Shown here: positions 49,201 through 56,711 of the stretch, piece by piece
Numbering within the stretch: the stretch's first letter is position 1
Layout: each line of letters begins with the position of its first letter
Source: Granulicella sp. L60
GTDB lineage: Bacteria > Acidobacteriota > Terriglobia > Terriglobales > Acidobacteriaceae
DNA: 64,000 bases
Direction: 5' to 3'
Assembly: GCF_009765825.1 (NCBI RefSeq)
Contig: NZ_LMUR01000018.1
Coordinates: 372,135-436,134 of the forward strand
The notes under the pieces: generated by a model
Database searches by the model: none
Told to the model about the DNA's origin: nothing
Seen by the model: the letters and a program-made list of their open reading frames with translations, nothing else
Translations under genes and position numbers: made by a program

Positions 49201-50787
49201 GTGAAGCAGAAATTTGTTGAGGTCGAGCAGCTTGCCACGCTTGCGCTCCCATCCCATCCATACTCCCTGGCGTGAGTTGAAGACGCGATGACGATGGAGG
49301 AGGAAAAAGGATCCGCCTTTTTCGCGTGGGTATTTTTCGTTTAAATCATTCACGCACTTTGCGGCCAGAGTTGCCAGGGCGTTCGAATCTTCGTCGAGGG
49401 GGCGGGCCTTAGTGTCGGGCAGATCGGTGAGAAGGCCGAAGTGAATGTGAGGGTCCTGGTTGGAGAGATAGCGAGCCTCGAGCTCGTCAAATAGCTCTTG
49501 AACCTGTGCTGCGTTGAGCAGGAGCGTTGGGACGACGACGAAGGTGGAGGCATTTGCAGGAACGCCTTTGGAGAAGTCGAGCTTGGGAAGCGACTGGGCC
49601 TGCATCAACGCGGTGACGGTGTTGTTTACCAGATCCACGCCGCCCTGCGTGGCTGGGAGCAGAGCGAGAAGAAGCGCTCCTATGACGGGCCAGAAGGCGT
49701 GGTGAGGGACCAGGGGCGCGATGATGGCGACGATCAGCAGGACGGAGAGCGTGAAGATGCCGAGGATGTAGAAGTCCTCTTTCCACTTGCGCAGGAAGGT
49801 TCGCAGACGCTCGATGGGAGGAGCGTGATATCCGATGCGCTGGCAGAGCGTGGGAAGTCCTTCGGCGAAGAGGTAGTAGCCGATGTGAGTGATGCGCCAT
49901 GCATGCCTGGGATCGGGGTCGGTGACCTGGGCGGCTTCACGTGCGAGGTTGAGGGCTGCCTGCGCGGTCTGGACTTCGCTGGCATCCGCGTCGCGAGCGA
50001 GGTCAGCGATGCGCATGTGATAGGCATGGCGGGTCTCGTCTTCCATCTCTCCGAAGACGCCGGCAGGGTCTTCGCGGAGTATGTGGTCGAACGCGATCAT
50101 GGGCTCGAGTACGGTGCGCCATTCAAATTGGTTCAGGCGTCTCATGCTGTGGAGGATCGCAGAGAACGGCGACTGCTCGATGGGAGGAAGCGGGCCGGCG
50201 GCAAAGGCCTCTTCGGCGCGGTCCAGAATGAACTCCAGCTGTGCGAGCTTGAGCGCCTGCGGCAGAACGGTGATCTCTTCGAGCAGGAGTGCGTCGCGTT
50301 GCTGCGCCTGCTGGACGTAGATTGTGAGCGACTCGGGCGACCAGATGCCGTGGGCTGCGAAGAGATATCCTTCCGCCAGATTGATCGCTCGTGGCAGTTC
50401 GTCGTCCTGATTGACGCGGACGTGGGGCAGGCCAGCGAATGTTGCACTGGTGTTGTCTCCCGCAATCAGCGCGGACTCCAACATGCGCGTGCTCTCCAGA
50501 AGCTCAAGCTCCGGCGTCAGCTCTTTGGTCGATGCTGTTTTTTTGCTGGTGCGCAGTACTTCGTCGAGCCGGTCTTTGAGGCTGGTGAGGCGGGCCGAGA
50601 ATCCCGTGGCCTTTGTATTCTCCTCGACCATCTCCCACTGGCTGCTTAGGGCGGTGGCGCGCTCCTTCAACTCCGCGTCGGACACGGCAGGCTTTTCCGG
50701 CAGGCCAGCAGTGGGCATCTCCAACGCGGGCGCGGTTGGGGGTAGTGCGTGTTCTGTCGTGATTGGATCCTCTGAAAATGATGCCAT
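46285..50787 (-). CDS. Cyclic beta-1,2-glucan-synthase-like GT84/glycoamylase protein, no GH94 domain
   Basis: A 1500-residue membrane glucosyltransferase. Two transmembrane helices at about 340-390, then a GT84 catalytic region (415-715) with LLTDLPDT, the metal-binding TLDSDTQ (Asp554/Asp556), SHDLIEG and RKHRWVRGDWQ. More membrane segments follow at about 750-790 and 870-910. The C-terminal part (about 930-1490) resembles the glycoamylase/DUF3131-type half seen in NdvB. It ends after this part: the C-terminal GH94 phosphorylase half of NdvB-type synthases (about 2800 residues) is absent. Start ATG at 50785-50787. The ABC exporter upstream lies 93 bases away on the same strand. Cyclic or linear beta-glucan synthesis is inferred, not shown. 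Confidence 0.85.
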   Translation of the reverse strand: MASFSEDPITTEHALPPTAPALEMPTAGLPEKPAVSDAELKERATALSSQWEMVEENTKATGFSARLTSLKDRLDEVLRTSKKTASTKELTPELELLESTRMLESALIAGDNTSATFAGLPHVRVNQDDELPRAINLAEGYLFAAHGIWSPESLTIYVQQAQQRDALLLEEITVLPQALKLAQLEFILDRAEEAFAAGPLPPIEQSPFSAILHSMRRLNQFEWRTVLEPMIAFDHILREDPAGVFGEMEDETRHAYHMRIADLARDADASEVQTAQAALNLAREAAQVTDPDPRHAWRITHIGYYLFAEGLPTLCQRIGYHAPPIERLRTFLRKWKEDFYILGIFTLSVLLIVAIIAPLVPHHAFWPVIGALLLALLPATQGGVDLVNNTVTALMQAQSLPKLDFSKGVPANASTFVVVPTLLLNAAQVQELFDELEARYLSNQDPHIHFGLLTDLPDTKARPLDEDSNALATLAAKCVNDLNEKYPREKGGSFFLLHRHRVFNSRQGVWMGWERKRGKLLDLNKFLLHEYDSFPLKVGPLEALDHIRYVITLDSDTQLPRGTAARMVGTMAHPLNQAIVNPRLRIVTEGYGILQPRVGVSVSSASRSRMAALYSGETGFDIYTRAVSDVYQDLFGEGIFAGKGIYEVSILHQVLDRRFPRNALLSHDLIEGSYARAGLVTDIEIIDDYPSHYSAHTRRKHRWVRGDWQIVQWLFAKVPDEAGRSVANPISTISQWKILDNLRRSLVEPVTFLLFLLGWFALPGGALYWTIAGLVLLLLPVLVQLAFNLGRALVKLSFVGAREGIKTFSASFGFTLLNLTFLPHHTLLALDAIGRSLNRSYFSGKHLLEWETAAQAEAGPSRTSLDVYLQLSPVLAIVIAAALAFTNLKSLFAAAPILLLWVIAPAVVVWLNSPSLKEPGPLTQEDSLFLQEQALQIWRYFLEFGDEKNHWLIPDNVEEKDTLQVRKLSPTNLGMLFNARQAAHEFGFLTLPEFVKATLGTLKTYDGLEKHRGHIYNWYDIETLKAILPLTVSAVDSGNLAASLYTLHTGASDLLKRPLLDARSFSTLHQSLQNSSKAPSSPYDLNAEACDLSSLRQRINLLFEDIDTAPVNASPDSSNNDWASTERARRRIALSNFVESYTPWLLPQFEPLFALPQFCTAEDQKTPTLATAAEYLETLIAKLASVVPSLPSASATSIAAKSLQSMLPAAAQQLAQLKADVITIALEAERHADAMEYGFLLVESRQLLSIGYDGTTHELHSACYDLLASEARIASFIAVAKGDIPQQSWFRLDRSHVLVDGNAALLSWTGTMFEYMMPALWMRNFPNTLITRSLESAVRIQQNHVRDIPWGISESGFAKIDSSGRYGYQAWGIPSLALKYGAEDGPVISPYSTFLTLSVVRKEAIANLRRMARMDWTGAYGFYEAADYTQGKQPQLVRSWMAHHQGMCLLAITNLLRNNIIQDWFHRTPRVRAAELLLHEKALSKETLKQLSKQPKLQPE

Positions 50788-50880
50788 GGTGCCTTTCCCG
50801 ATGCGGTTCGCCCGTTGCGCTGGGGAGTGAAGTCTTAGCCTAAGACTGCCTTCGTCGATGAGTAAGATGCTAAGTCAAGC

Positions 50881-52698
50881 CTACCTGTAGCTTGCGGCCT
50901 GCATCTCAAACATGCTCGCATAGACGCCGCCGGTGGCCATCAGCTGTTTATGATTTCCCTCCTCGATGAGGCGGCCACCGGAGAGGACGACGATGCGGTC
51001 CGCCATGCGTACAGTCGAGAAGCGATGCGAGATGAGGAGAGCCATCTTGCCCTGGGTCAGTTCTGCGAAGCGTTCGAAGACTTCAAGCTCACTGCGGGCG
51101 TCGAGGGCGGCGGTCGGCTCGTCGAGGATGAGCAGCTGGGCGTCTCGAAGATAAGCACGGGCGAGTGCGATCTTCTGCCATTCGCCGCCGGAGAGTTCGA
51201 CTCCTCCCTCGAAGCGGCGGCCTAGGATCTGGTCGTAGCCCTCGCCCAGCTTGGCGACGACATCGTCCGCGAGACTCTTGTGTGCGGCCGATTCTATGTC
51301 GGACTGCTGTTCGAGATGGTCGATGCGGCCTACAGCGATGTTCTCACGGGCGGTCATCTCGTAACGCATGAAGTCCTGAAAGATGACGCCGATCTGGCGG
51401 TGGATGTCTTCGAGGGAGTACTCGCGGAGGTCGACGCCGTCGAGCAAGATCTGACCCTCGGTGGGGTCGTACAGGCGGGTAATTAGTTTGACGATGGTGG
51501 TCTTGCCCTGGCCGTTTTCGCCGATGAGCGCGATGCGTTCGCCCGGTGAGAGGGTGAGGCTGAAGTTTTTGAGCACCGTGCGGTCGGTACCGGGGTAGGT
51601 GAAGGAGACGTTGCGAAACTCGAAGCCACGCTGGATAGGCCGAGGAGCGGGAAGGCCGTTGGGATTGGCGTCGACGGTCGACTCCATGTCGAAGAAGGCA
51701 ATGAGGTCGGTGAGGAAGAGGGCCTGGTCGGCGATGCCCGAGGCCGTCGAGAAGACCTGCTGGAGGTTGGAGCTGGCCTGCTGGATGGAAGCGGTGAGGA
51801 AAGAGAACTGGCCTAGATCGTAGGCGCCTCCGAGCGTACGCCAGATGACGTAAACATAGGCTCCGTAGTAGCCGAGCGTGCCGAGAACGCCGAGCAGGCC
51901 GCCAACGATGAGCTTCGACCGCGAGAGAGTGACGTCTTCCTTATAGATCTGGTTTGCCAGGGCCTGGAAGCGATTAGTGAAGAAGTGGTGGAGGCCGAAG
52001 AGCTTGACCTCTTTCGCACCTTCGCGGCTGCCCGCGACCTGCCGCAGATAGTCCATCTGGCGCTTGGCCGGCGTTTGACGGAAGTTTTTGGCGTAGCCGA
52101 GGAAGGCGTAGTGGGTCTCTCCAATGAAGGAGGGAAGCACACCGAGTGCCATGAGCAGCAGGAGCCACGGGGAGGCCGCGACGAGCGCCACTGAAAATAT
52201 GAGTGTGGTGATGACCTGCTGGAAGAGACGACCCATGAGCTGGATCATGGCCAGACGGTCGGTTGCCTGGACGCGAGCGCGTTCGAGGCGGTCATAGAAG
52301 ACAGGATTCTCGTACGTGGTGAGGTCGAGCTGCGCGGCCTTTTCCATGACGCGGACGCTGACGTGCTGGGTATATCGGTTGGCGAGCAGCGAGTCGGAGT
52401 AGTCGACGGCGCGGGTCAAAAGCCCTAACAGGACGTTGAGGCCAACTTCTACTGCCACCAATATCCAGAAGTTGGTGGGGAGCGGTTGGTGTCGCAGCAC
52501 GATCGAGATGTCGTTGATGATGGCCGCTGCAACTTTGACGACGCCAAAGGGGAGTGCGGCGACGAAGATGCGCAGCGCGAGTCCCCAGGAGACGACGGCG
52601 GGGCCGGAGTCCCAGAGGATGCGGAGAACCGGCGGCATATTTCGAAGTGCACGTAGCCTGTCGCGCCACGGACTCTCGGCATCTACATGGTCTTTCAA
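50881..52698 (-). CDS. ABC transporter with fused permease and ATPase domains
   Basis: A 605-residue half-size exporter. N-terminal transmembrane domain with about six helices (residues 30-335), then the ATPase domain with Walker A GENGQGKT, the signature LSGGEWQKI, Walker B LLILDEPTAALD and the H-loop ISHRFST. The TTG at 52698 is preferred; AGGAG lies five bases ahead. It precedes the glucan-synthase gene on the same strand (93-base gap). In rhizobia the cyclic glucan made by NdvB is exported by NdvA, an ABC protein with the same architecture, so it may carry the product outward here; this is an inference by analogy. Confidence 0.93.
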   Translation of the reverse strand: MKDHVDAESPWRDRLRALRNMPPVLRILWDSGPAVVSWGLALRIFVAALPFGVVKVAAAIINDISIVLRHQPLPTNFWILVAVEVGLNVLLGLLTRAVDYSDSLLANRYTQHVSVRVMEKAAQLDLTTYENPVFYDRLERARVQATDRLAMIQLMGRLFQQVITTLIFSVALVAASPWLLLLMALGVLPSFIGETHYAFLGYAKNFRQTPAKRQMDYLRQVAGSREGAKEVKLFGLHHFFTNRFQALANQIYKEDVTLSRSKLIVGGLLGVLGTLGYYGAYVYVIWRTLGGAYDLGQFSFLTASIQQASSNLQQVFSTASGIADQALFLTDLIAFFDMESTVDANPNGLPAPRPIQRGFEFRNVSFTYPGTDRTVLKNFSLTLSPGERIALIGENGQGKTTIVKLITRLYDPTEGQILLDGVDLREYSLEDIHRQIGVIFQDFMRYEMTARENIAVGRIDHLEQQSDIESAAHKSLADDVVAKLGEGYDQILGRRFEGGVELSGGEWQKIALARAYLRDAQLLILDEPTAALDARSELEVFERFAELTQGKMALLISHRFSTVRMADRIVVLSGGRLIEEGNHKQLMATGGVYASMFEMQAASYR

Positions 52699-52924
52699 AG
52701 TACTCCTATGACGAGACGGCTAAGAGAGATAATGGAGGTGCGTACAGTAGATACTGTATCTCTATTGATGCGCTAATACGGTCAGATGTTGGATTTGGGG
52801 GATGCCGGCCAGAATGGATGTCCTCTGCGTCCCGAAATCTGCGCTGGAACAGGGTCGGTTCGGGATTCCGAAGGTGCCGGGGCCAGTTCGTAGACCGGTT
52901 ACCATGAACAGGAGCCGGTCGCCT

Positions 52925-53545
52925 ATGGATTCCTATCTGCCTGCAACTCGATTGACCCTGGTGTGCCACGGTGTTACGAAAGCACAGCGAAGAGCGGCGT
53001 TCCCGCTTGACGAGCCCCTGGAGCCGTCCGAATGTGGGAGGATCGAGGCGCTGGGATGGATGTCTCCGCGGGCCCAGCAGATCCTAGTTGGACCGGAGTT
53101 GCGTGCTCTCGAGACTGCGCAGGCACTGGGGCTGGAGGCGAAGGTGTCTCCGTCGCTGCGGGAGTGCGACTACGGGAGTTGGAGCGGACTAGAACTTGAT
53201 GCGATTCAGGCTCGCGATCCGGCGGGGTTGGGTACGTGGCTTACCGAGACCGAGGCCGCTCCCCACGGGGGGGAGTCCATTGTGAGGCTGATCGGTCGCA
53301 TTGGGAGCTGGATGGAGGAGCAGCGGGGTGCGGGGCATACGATCGCGGTGACTCATCCTGCTGTAATTCGCGGCGCTCTTGTCTACGCGCTCGGTTCTCC
53401 GACTCAGGCGTTCTGGCGCATCGATATACCGCCTTTGTCTTTGACCGATCTGCGCTTCAACGGACGTCTGTGGACGGTTCGCAGCAGCGGATGTGCCTTG
53501 CGCAGTGCGAGCGGGAGCCGTGATTCGACGGAAGTATTCGAGTAG
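52925..53545 (+). CDS. Histidine phosphatase family protein with CHG in place of RHG
   Basis: A protein of about 206 residues of the phosphoglycerate-mutase-like branch-1 family. The ATG at 52925 has AGGAG ten bases upstream; earlier ATGs (52802, 52904) stay open. The phosphoacceptor region reads LVCHGVTKAQ (residues 12-21), where the usual Arg of RHG is Cys14; His15 and Gly16 are kept. The rest of the active site is conserved: ELRALETAQAL (second Arg), LRECDYGSW (Glu) and TIAVTHPAVIRG (second His). Related subgroups with altered first Arg are known in actinobacteria. Substrate unknown; a low-turnover or binding role cannot be excluded. Confidence 0.85.
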   Translation: MDSYLPATRLTLVCHGVTKAQRRAAFPLDEPLEPSECGRIEALGWMSPRAQQILVGPELRALETAQALGLEAKVSPSLRECDYGSWSGLELDAIQARDPAGLGTWLTETEAAPHGGESIVRLIGRIGSWMEEQRGAGHTIAVTHPAVIRGALVYALGSPTQAFWRIDIPPLSLTDLRFNGRLWTVRSSGCALRSASGSRDSTEVFE

Positions 53546-53692
53546 GCCCGGAGTTCCACTCCCGAACGATTGCTAAGACGCACTGGATTTAGTTACCCTT
53601 GGAATCACTGAAAATAGTATTGTGTTTCCAGCGTTCCTGCTTAGCCTTTTGAGGCTGGCGTTCACGCCGTTCAAAGGACACGCTCGTAATAA

Positions 53693-53717
53693 ATTTGACA
53701 TCTTCGGGATGTCAAAT
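53693..53717 (+). other. 10-bp stem-loop abutting the ribosome site of the MsbA-like gene
   Basis: ATTTGACATC pairs perfectly with GATGTCAAAT around a TTCGG loop (53703-53707), and the GGGAG ribosome site begins at the next base (53718). It could slow or regulate initiation, or be the tail of the upstream transcript. No U-run follows. Confidence 0.5.
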
Positions 53718-53732
53718 GGGAGATAGTGACAC

Positions 53733-55580
53733 ATGTTGCGGCTGATACGAGAGCTCATCCGCCCATATCGCGGGACGTTGATCGTCATTCTGTTCGCCAT
53801 GCTGGTGGAGAGCCTGATGGGCCTCGCGGCGCCATGGCCGGTCAAGGTGATCCTGGACAACGTCGTCGCAAACCATCATCTGCCGAAGTTTCTCGATAAA
53901 TTGCTTGCCTCGCATGCAGCTCTATCGCTTGGTCATGGAAAGCTGGAGATCGCCGCGTTGGCGGGTGTGGCCGTGGTTTTGATCGCTGTTATCGGTTCAT
54001 TCGCCTCTTATATCGATAACTACTTTACGGAGAGTGTGGGGCAGCGGGTCGCGCACGATCTGCGCATGAGGACCTACGAACACCTCCAGCGTCTGTCTCT
54101 TTCCTATTACGACGTTCATCGGACGGGCGCTCTTCTCAGCACGATCACAAGCGACATTCAGACGATTGAGAGCTTCGCCTCCTCTTCCACGCTCGGTATC
54201 GTCGTCGATCTCGTGACCATTATCGAGATGCTCGGACTGATGTTCTGGCTGAATTGGGACTTCGCCCTTATCGCGATGGGTATCACTCCCTTTCTTCTTT
54301 ATTTCATGTCGCGCTTCAGGGGCGCGGTTAAAACGGCCACGCGCAGCGTTCGCCTGCGTCAGGCCGACATCGTTACAGTGGTCCAGGAGGGGCTGGAGTC
54401 GGTGAGGGTCGTGAAGGCCTTCGGCCAGGAAAATCTGGAACAGGAGAAGCTGGGTCAAGTAAGTCTGGCCACAGTCAATGCGGCGCTTAAGGCACGGCAG
54501 GTGAAGGCTCTGCTTGCCCCTATCGTCAATGTGACGGTAGCGCTGTGCACCGCGGTTGTACTCTGGCGAGGCGCCTCTCTTATTCTTAGAGGAACGATGA
54601 CGGCCGGCGCGCTCGTCGTCTTTCTTGCTTACCTGACGAAGTTCTTCAAGCCGCTACAGGATCTGGCGAAGATGACGAATACGATGGCGCAGGCTGCTGT
54701 CGGAGTGGAACGAGTTCAGGCGATTCTCGACGCGGATATGATCATTCCCGAGCATTCGGAGGCGCAGGAGCCTCTGCCGATTCGCGGCGAGATCGTCTTC
54801 GAGCACGTTGCCTTTGGATACGATAAAGAAGATCTCATACTCCGCGACGTCAACTTCAGGATCGAGCCGGGTCAACTGATTGGAATTGTCGGTCCAACCG
54901 GAGGCGGCAAGTCCACGGTGGTGAGTCTGATCGCGCGCTTCTACGATCCGACCTCGGGAGCGGTCACTCTGGATGGTGTGGATATTCGGCGATACAAGCT
55001 GCGCAGCCTGCGCGATCAGATTGGATTCGTCCTGCAGGATACGGTGCTCTTCCAGGGGACGATCCGGGAGAACATCGCCTACGGGAGGCCACATGCGACG
55101 CAGCAGGAGATTGAAGACGCGGCGAAGATGGCCAATGCGAACGAGTTTATTGAACGCATGCCGAACGGTTACGAGACCCTTGTGGGAGAGCGCGGACTTG
55201 CGCTTTCAGGAGGTCAGAGGCAGCGGATCGGCATCGCTCGCGCGATCGTACGCAATAGCCCGATCCTGATCCTTGACGAGCCTACGGCGGCTCTAGATAC
55301 TGAGTCGGAGAGGCTTGTGATCGAGGCACTGGAGCGATTGATGAAGGGCCGAACCGTTATTACGATTGCGCATCGTCTAAGCACGATTCGGGATGCGGAC
55401 AGTATCATCGTGCTGAAGGGTGGAGTGGTCGCCGAGCAGGGGACGCACCAGGAACTGCTGAATCGCAAGGGGATCTACTCCGATCTTTATATGATCCAGC
55501 TTGCTCCGGCAGCGGGAATCTCGACACGCACCGATCCTGTTATCACGAACCTGAATAAGGCGGAGGCTGCCCTGTATTAG
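53733..55580 (+). CDS. ABC exporter, MsbA-like lipid/glycan transporter
   Basis: A 615-residue half-transporter: six transmembrane helices in residues 15-300, then the ATPase domain with Walker A GPTGGGKST, signature LSGGQRQRIGIARA, Walker B ILILDEPTAALD and IAHRLST. Layout and length match MsbA-type lipid A and multidrug exporters. ATG start with GGGAG ten bases upstream. It is the second ABC exporter near the glucan synthase but on the opposite strand, so its cargo is open. Confidence 0.92.
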   Translation: MLRLIRELIRPYRGTLIVILFAMLVESLMGLAAPWPVKVILDNVVANHHLPKFLDKLLASHAALSLGHGKLEIAALAGVAVVLIAVIGSFASYIDNYFTESVGQRVAHDLRMRTYEHLQRLSLSYYDVHRTGALLSTITSDIQTIESFASSSTLGIVVDLVTIIEMLGLMFWLNWDFALIAMGITPFLLYFMSRFRGAVKTATRSVRLRQADIVTVVQEGLESVRVVKAFGQENLEQEKLGQVSLATVNAALKARQVKALLAPIVNVTVALCTAVVLWRGASLILRGTMTAGALVVFLAYLTKFFKPLQDLAKMTNTMAQAAVGVERVQAILDADMIIPEHSEAQEPLPIRGEIVFEHVAFGYDKEDLILRDVNFRIEPGQLIGIVGPTGGGKSTVVSLIARFYDPTSGAVTLDGVDIRRYKLRSLRDQIGFVLQDTVLFQGTIRENIAYGRPHATQQEIEDAAKMANANEFIERMPNGYETLVGERGLALSGGQRQRIGIARAIVRNSPILILDEPTAALDTESERLVIEALERLMKGRTVITIAHRLSTIRDADSIIVLKGGVVAEQGTHQELLNRKGIYSDLYMIQLAPAAGISTRTDPVITNLNKAEAALY

Positions 55581-55712
55581 ACTAAGCCGGCTGGCTCATT
55601 CGGTAATCGTCTCTGCTCTGTTGCTTACGAAGTAGTCAGAATTTTGTTTTAGTGCATTTGTTACCTCGAAGCGTCGTCAGATGTTAAGAGGTAGTTATGA
55701 TTCGGAGGCCTT

Positions 55713-56696
55713 ATGTCCCGTTCCTTGCTGATTCTTCCCGATGATTCAGCTCAACCCATTCTCGACGCCATCCATGCAGCGGTGAAGTCGCTTCACATCA
55801 AGATGTTCGTCTTCTCGGACCCAGAGCTGCTGAAGGCTGTGGTTGCGGCGCAACACCGTGGCGTCAAGGTGCGGGTGATGTTGAATCCTGCACGCCGTAG
55901 TGGCGAGACGGAGAACGAAGAGTCGCGAAAGATTCTGAGCGCGGGCAATGTTGAGGTGATGGACAGTAATCCAGAGTTCGATCTCACCCACGAAAAATCG
56001 ATGATCGTCGATGACAAGACTGCGTTTGTCTATTCGCTGAATTGGGAGACGAAGAATCTGCAAGAGTCGCGGGACTATGCGATCGTGACCGATCATGCGC
56101 ATGAGGTAGACGAGATCAAAGCCTGTTTCGATGCGGACTGGAATCGGAAGCACATTGATCTTGGAGATCAAGCACATCTGGTGTGGTGCAAGGGGAATGC
56201 GCGCAATCGGATTGCGCAGCTTATCGACGGAGCGAAGCATACGCTGTTTGTACAGAATGAGCGTTTTCAGGACCCGATCATCATTGAACATCTGGTGCGA
56301 GCGAAGATGCGTGGGGTGAAGATCCATGTGATGGCCAAGCCGCCGCATACGCTGAAGGAAGAGAAGCTGGTGGAGGGTGTCGGCGGTCTGCGGATTATGG
56401 ACGACGTTGGGATCAAGATTCACAGGCTCAAACATCTGAAGCTGCACGCTAAGATGTTGCTTGCGGATGGCGCAAGGGCCATCATCGGTTCGATCAACCT
56501 GACTCCGGGCAGCTTCGACAGCAGGCGCGAACTGGCCATCGAGGTTAGCGATCCGCATGTGATTGAGCGTCTGCAGAAGATCGTGCATCACGATTGGGAG
56601 AACTCGTGCCCGCTCGATCTAAGTGACGAGGGACTGCTCAAGGATCTTAAGGACAGGCGAGATACCGAAGCGATCGGATTGTGCGATCACAAATAG
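55713..56696 (+). CDS. Phospholipase D-like domain protein
   Basis: A 327-residue protein with two HKD catalytic motifs of the PLD superfamily: HEKSMIVDD (near residue 94) and HAKMLLADGARAIIGSIN (near residue 246). The spacing and the GSINLTPGSF tail after the second motif are like cardiolipin-synthase and PLD-nuclease members. No signal peptide is apparent, so it may act at the inner membrane face or in the cytoplasm. ATG with CGGAGG five bases upstream. It is followed after 15 bases by a GH9 gene. Confidence 0.9.
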   Translation: MSRSLLILPDDSAQPILDAIHAAVKSLHIKMFVFSDPELLKAVVAAQHRGVKVRVMLNPARRSGETENEESRKILSAGNVEVMDSNPEFDLTHEKSMIVDDKTAFVYSLNWETKNLQESRDYAIVTDHAHEVDEIKACFDADWNRKHIDLGDQAHLVWCKGNARNRIAQLIDGAKHTLFVQNERFQDPIIIEHLVRAKMRGVKIHVMAKPPHTLKEEKLVEGVGGLRIMDDVGIKIHRLKHLKLHAKMLLADGARAIIGSINLTPGSFDSRRELAIEVSDPHVIERLQKIVHHDWENSCPLDLSDEGLLKDLKDRRDTEAIGLCDHK

Positions 56697-56711
56697 CAAC
56701 CCTGTCTCAAA

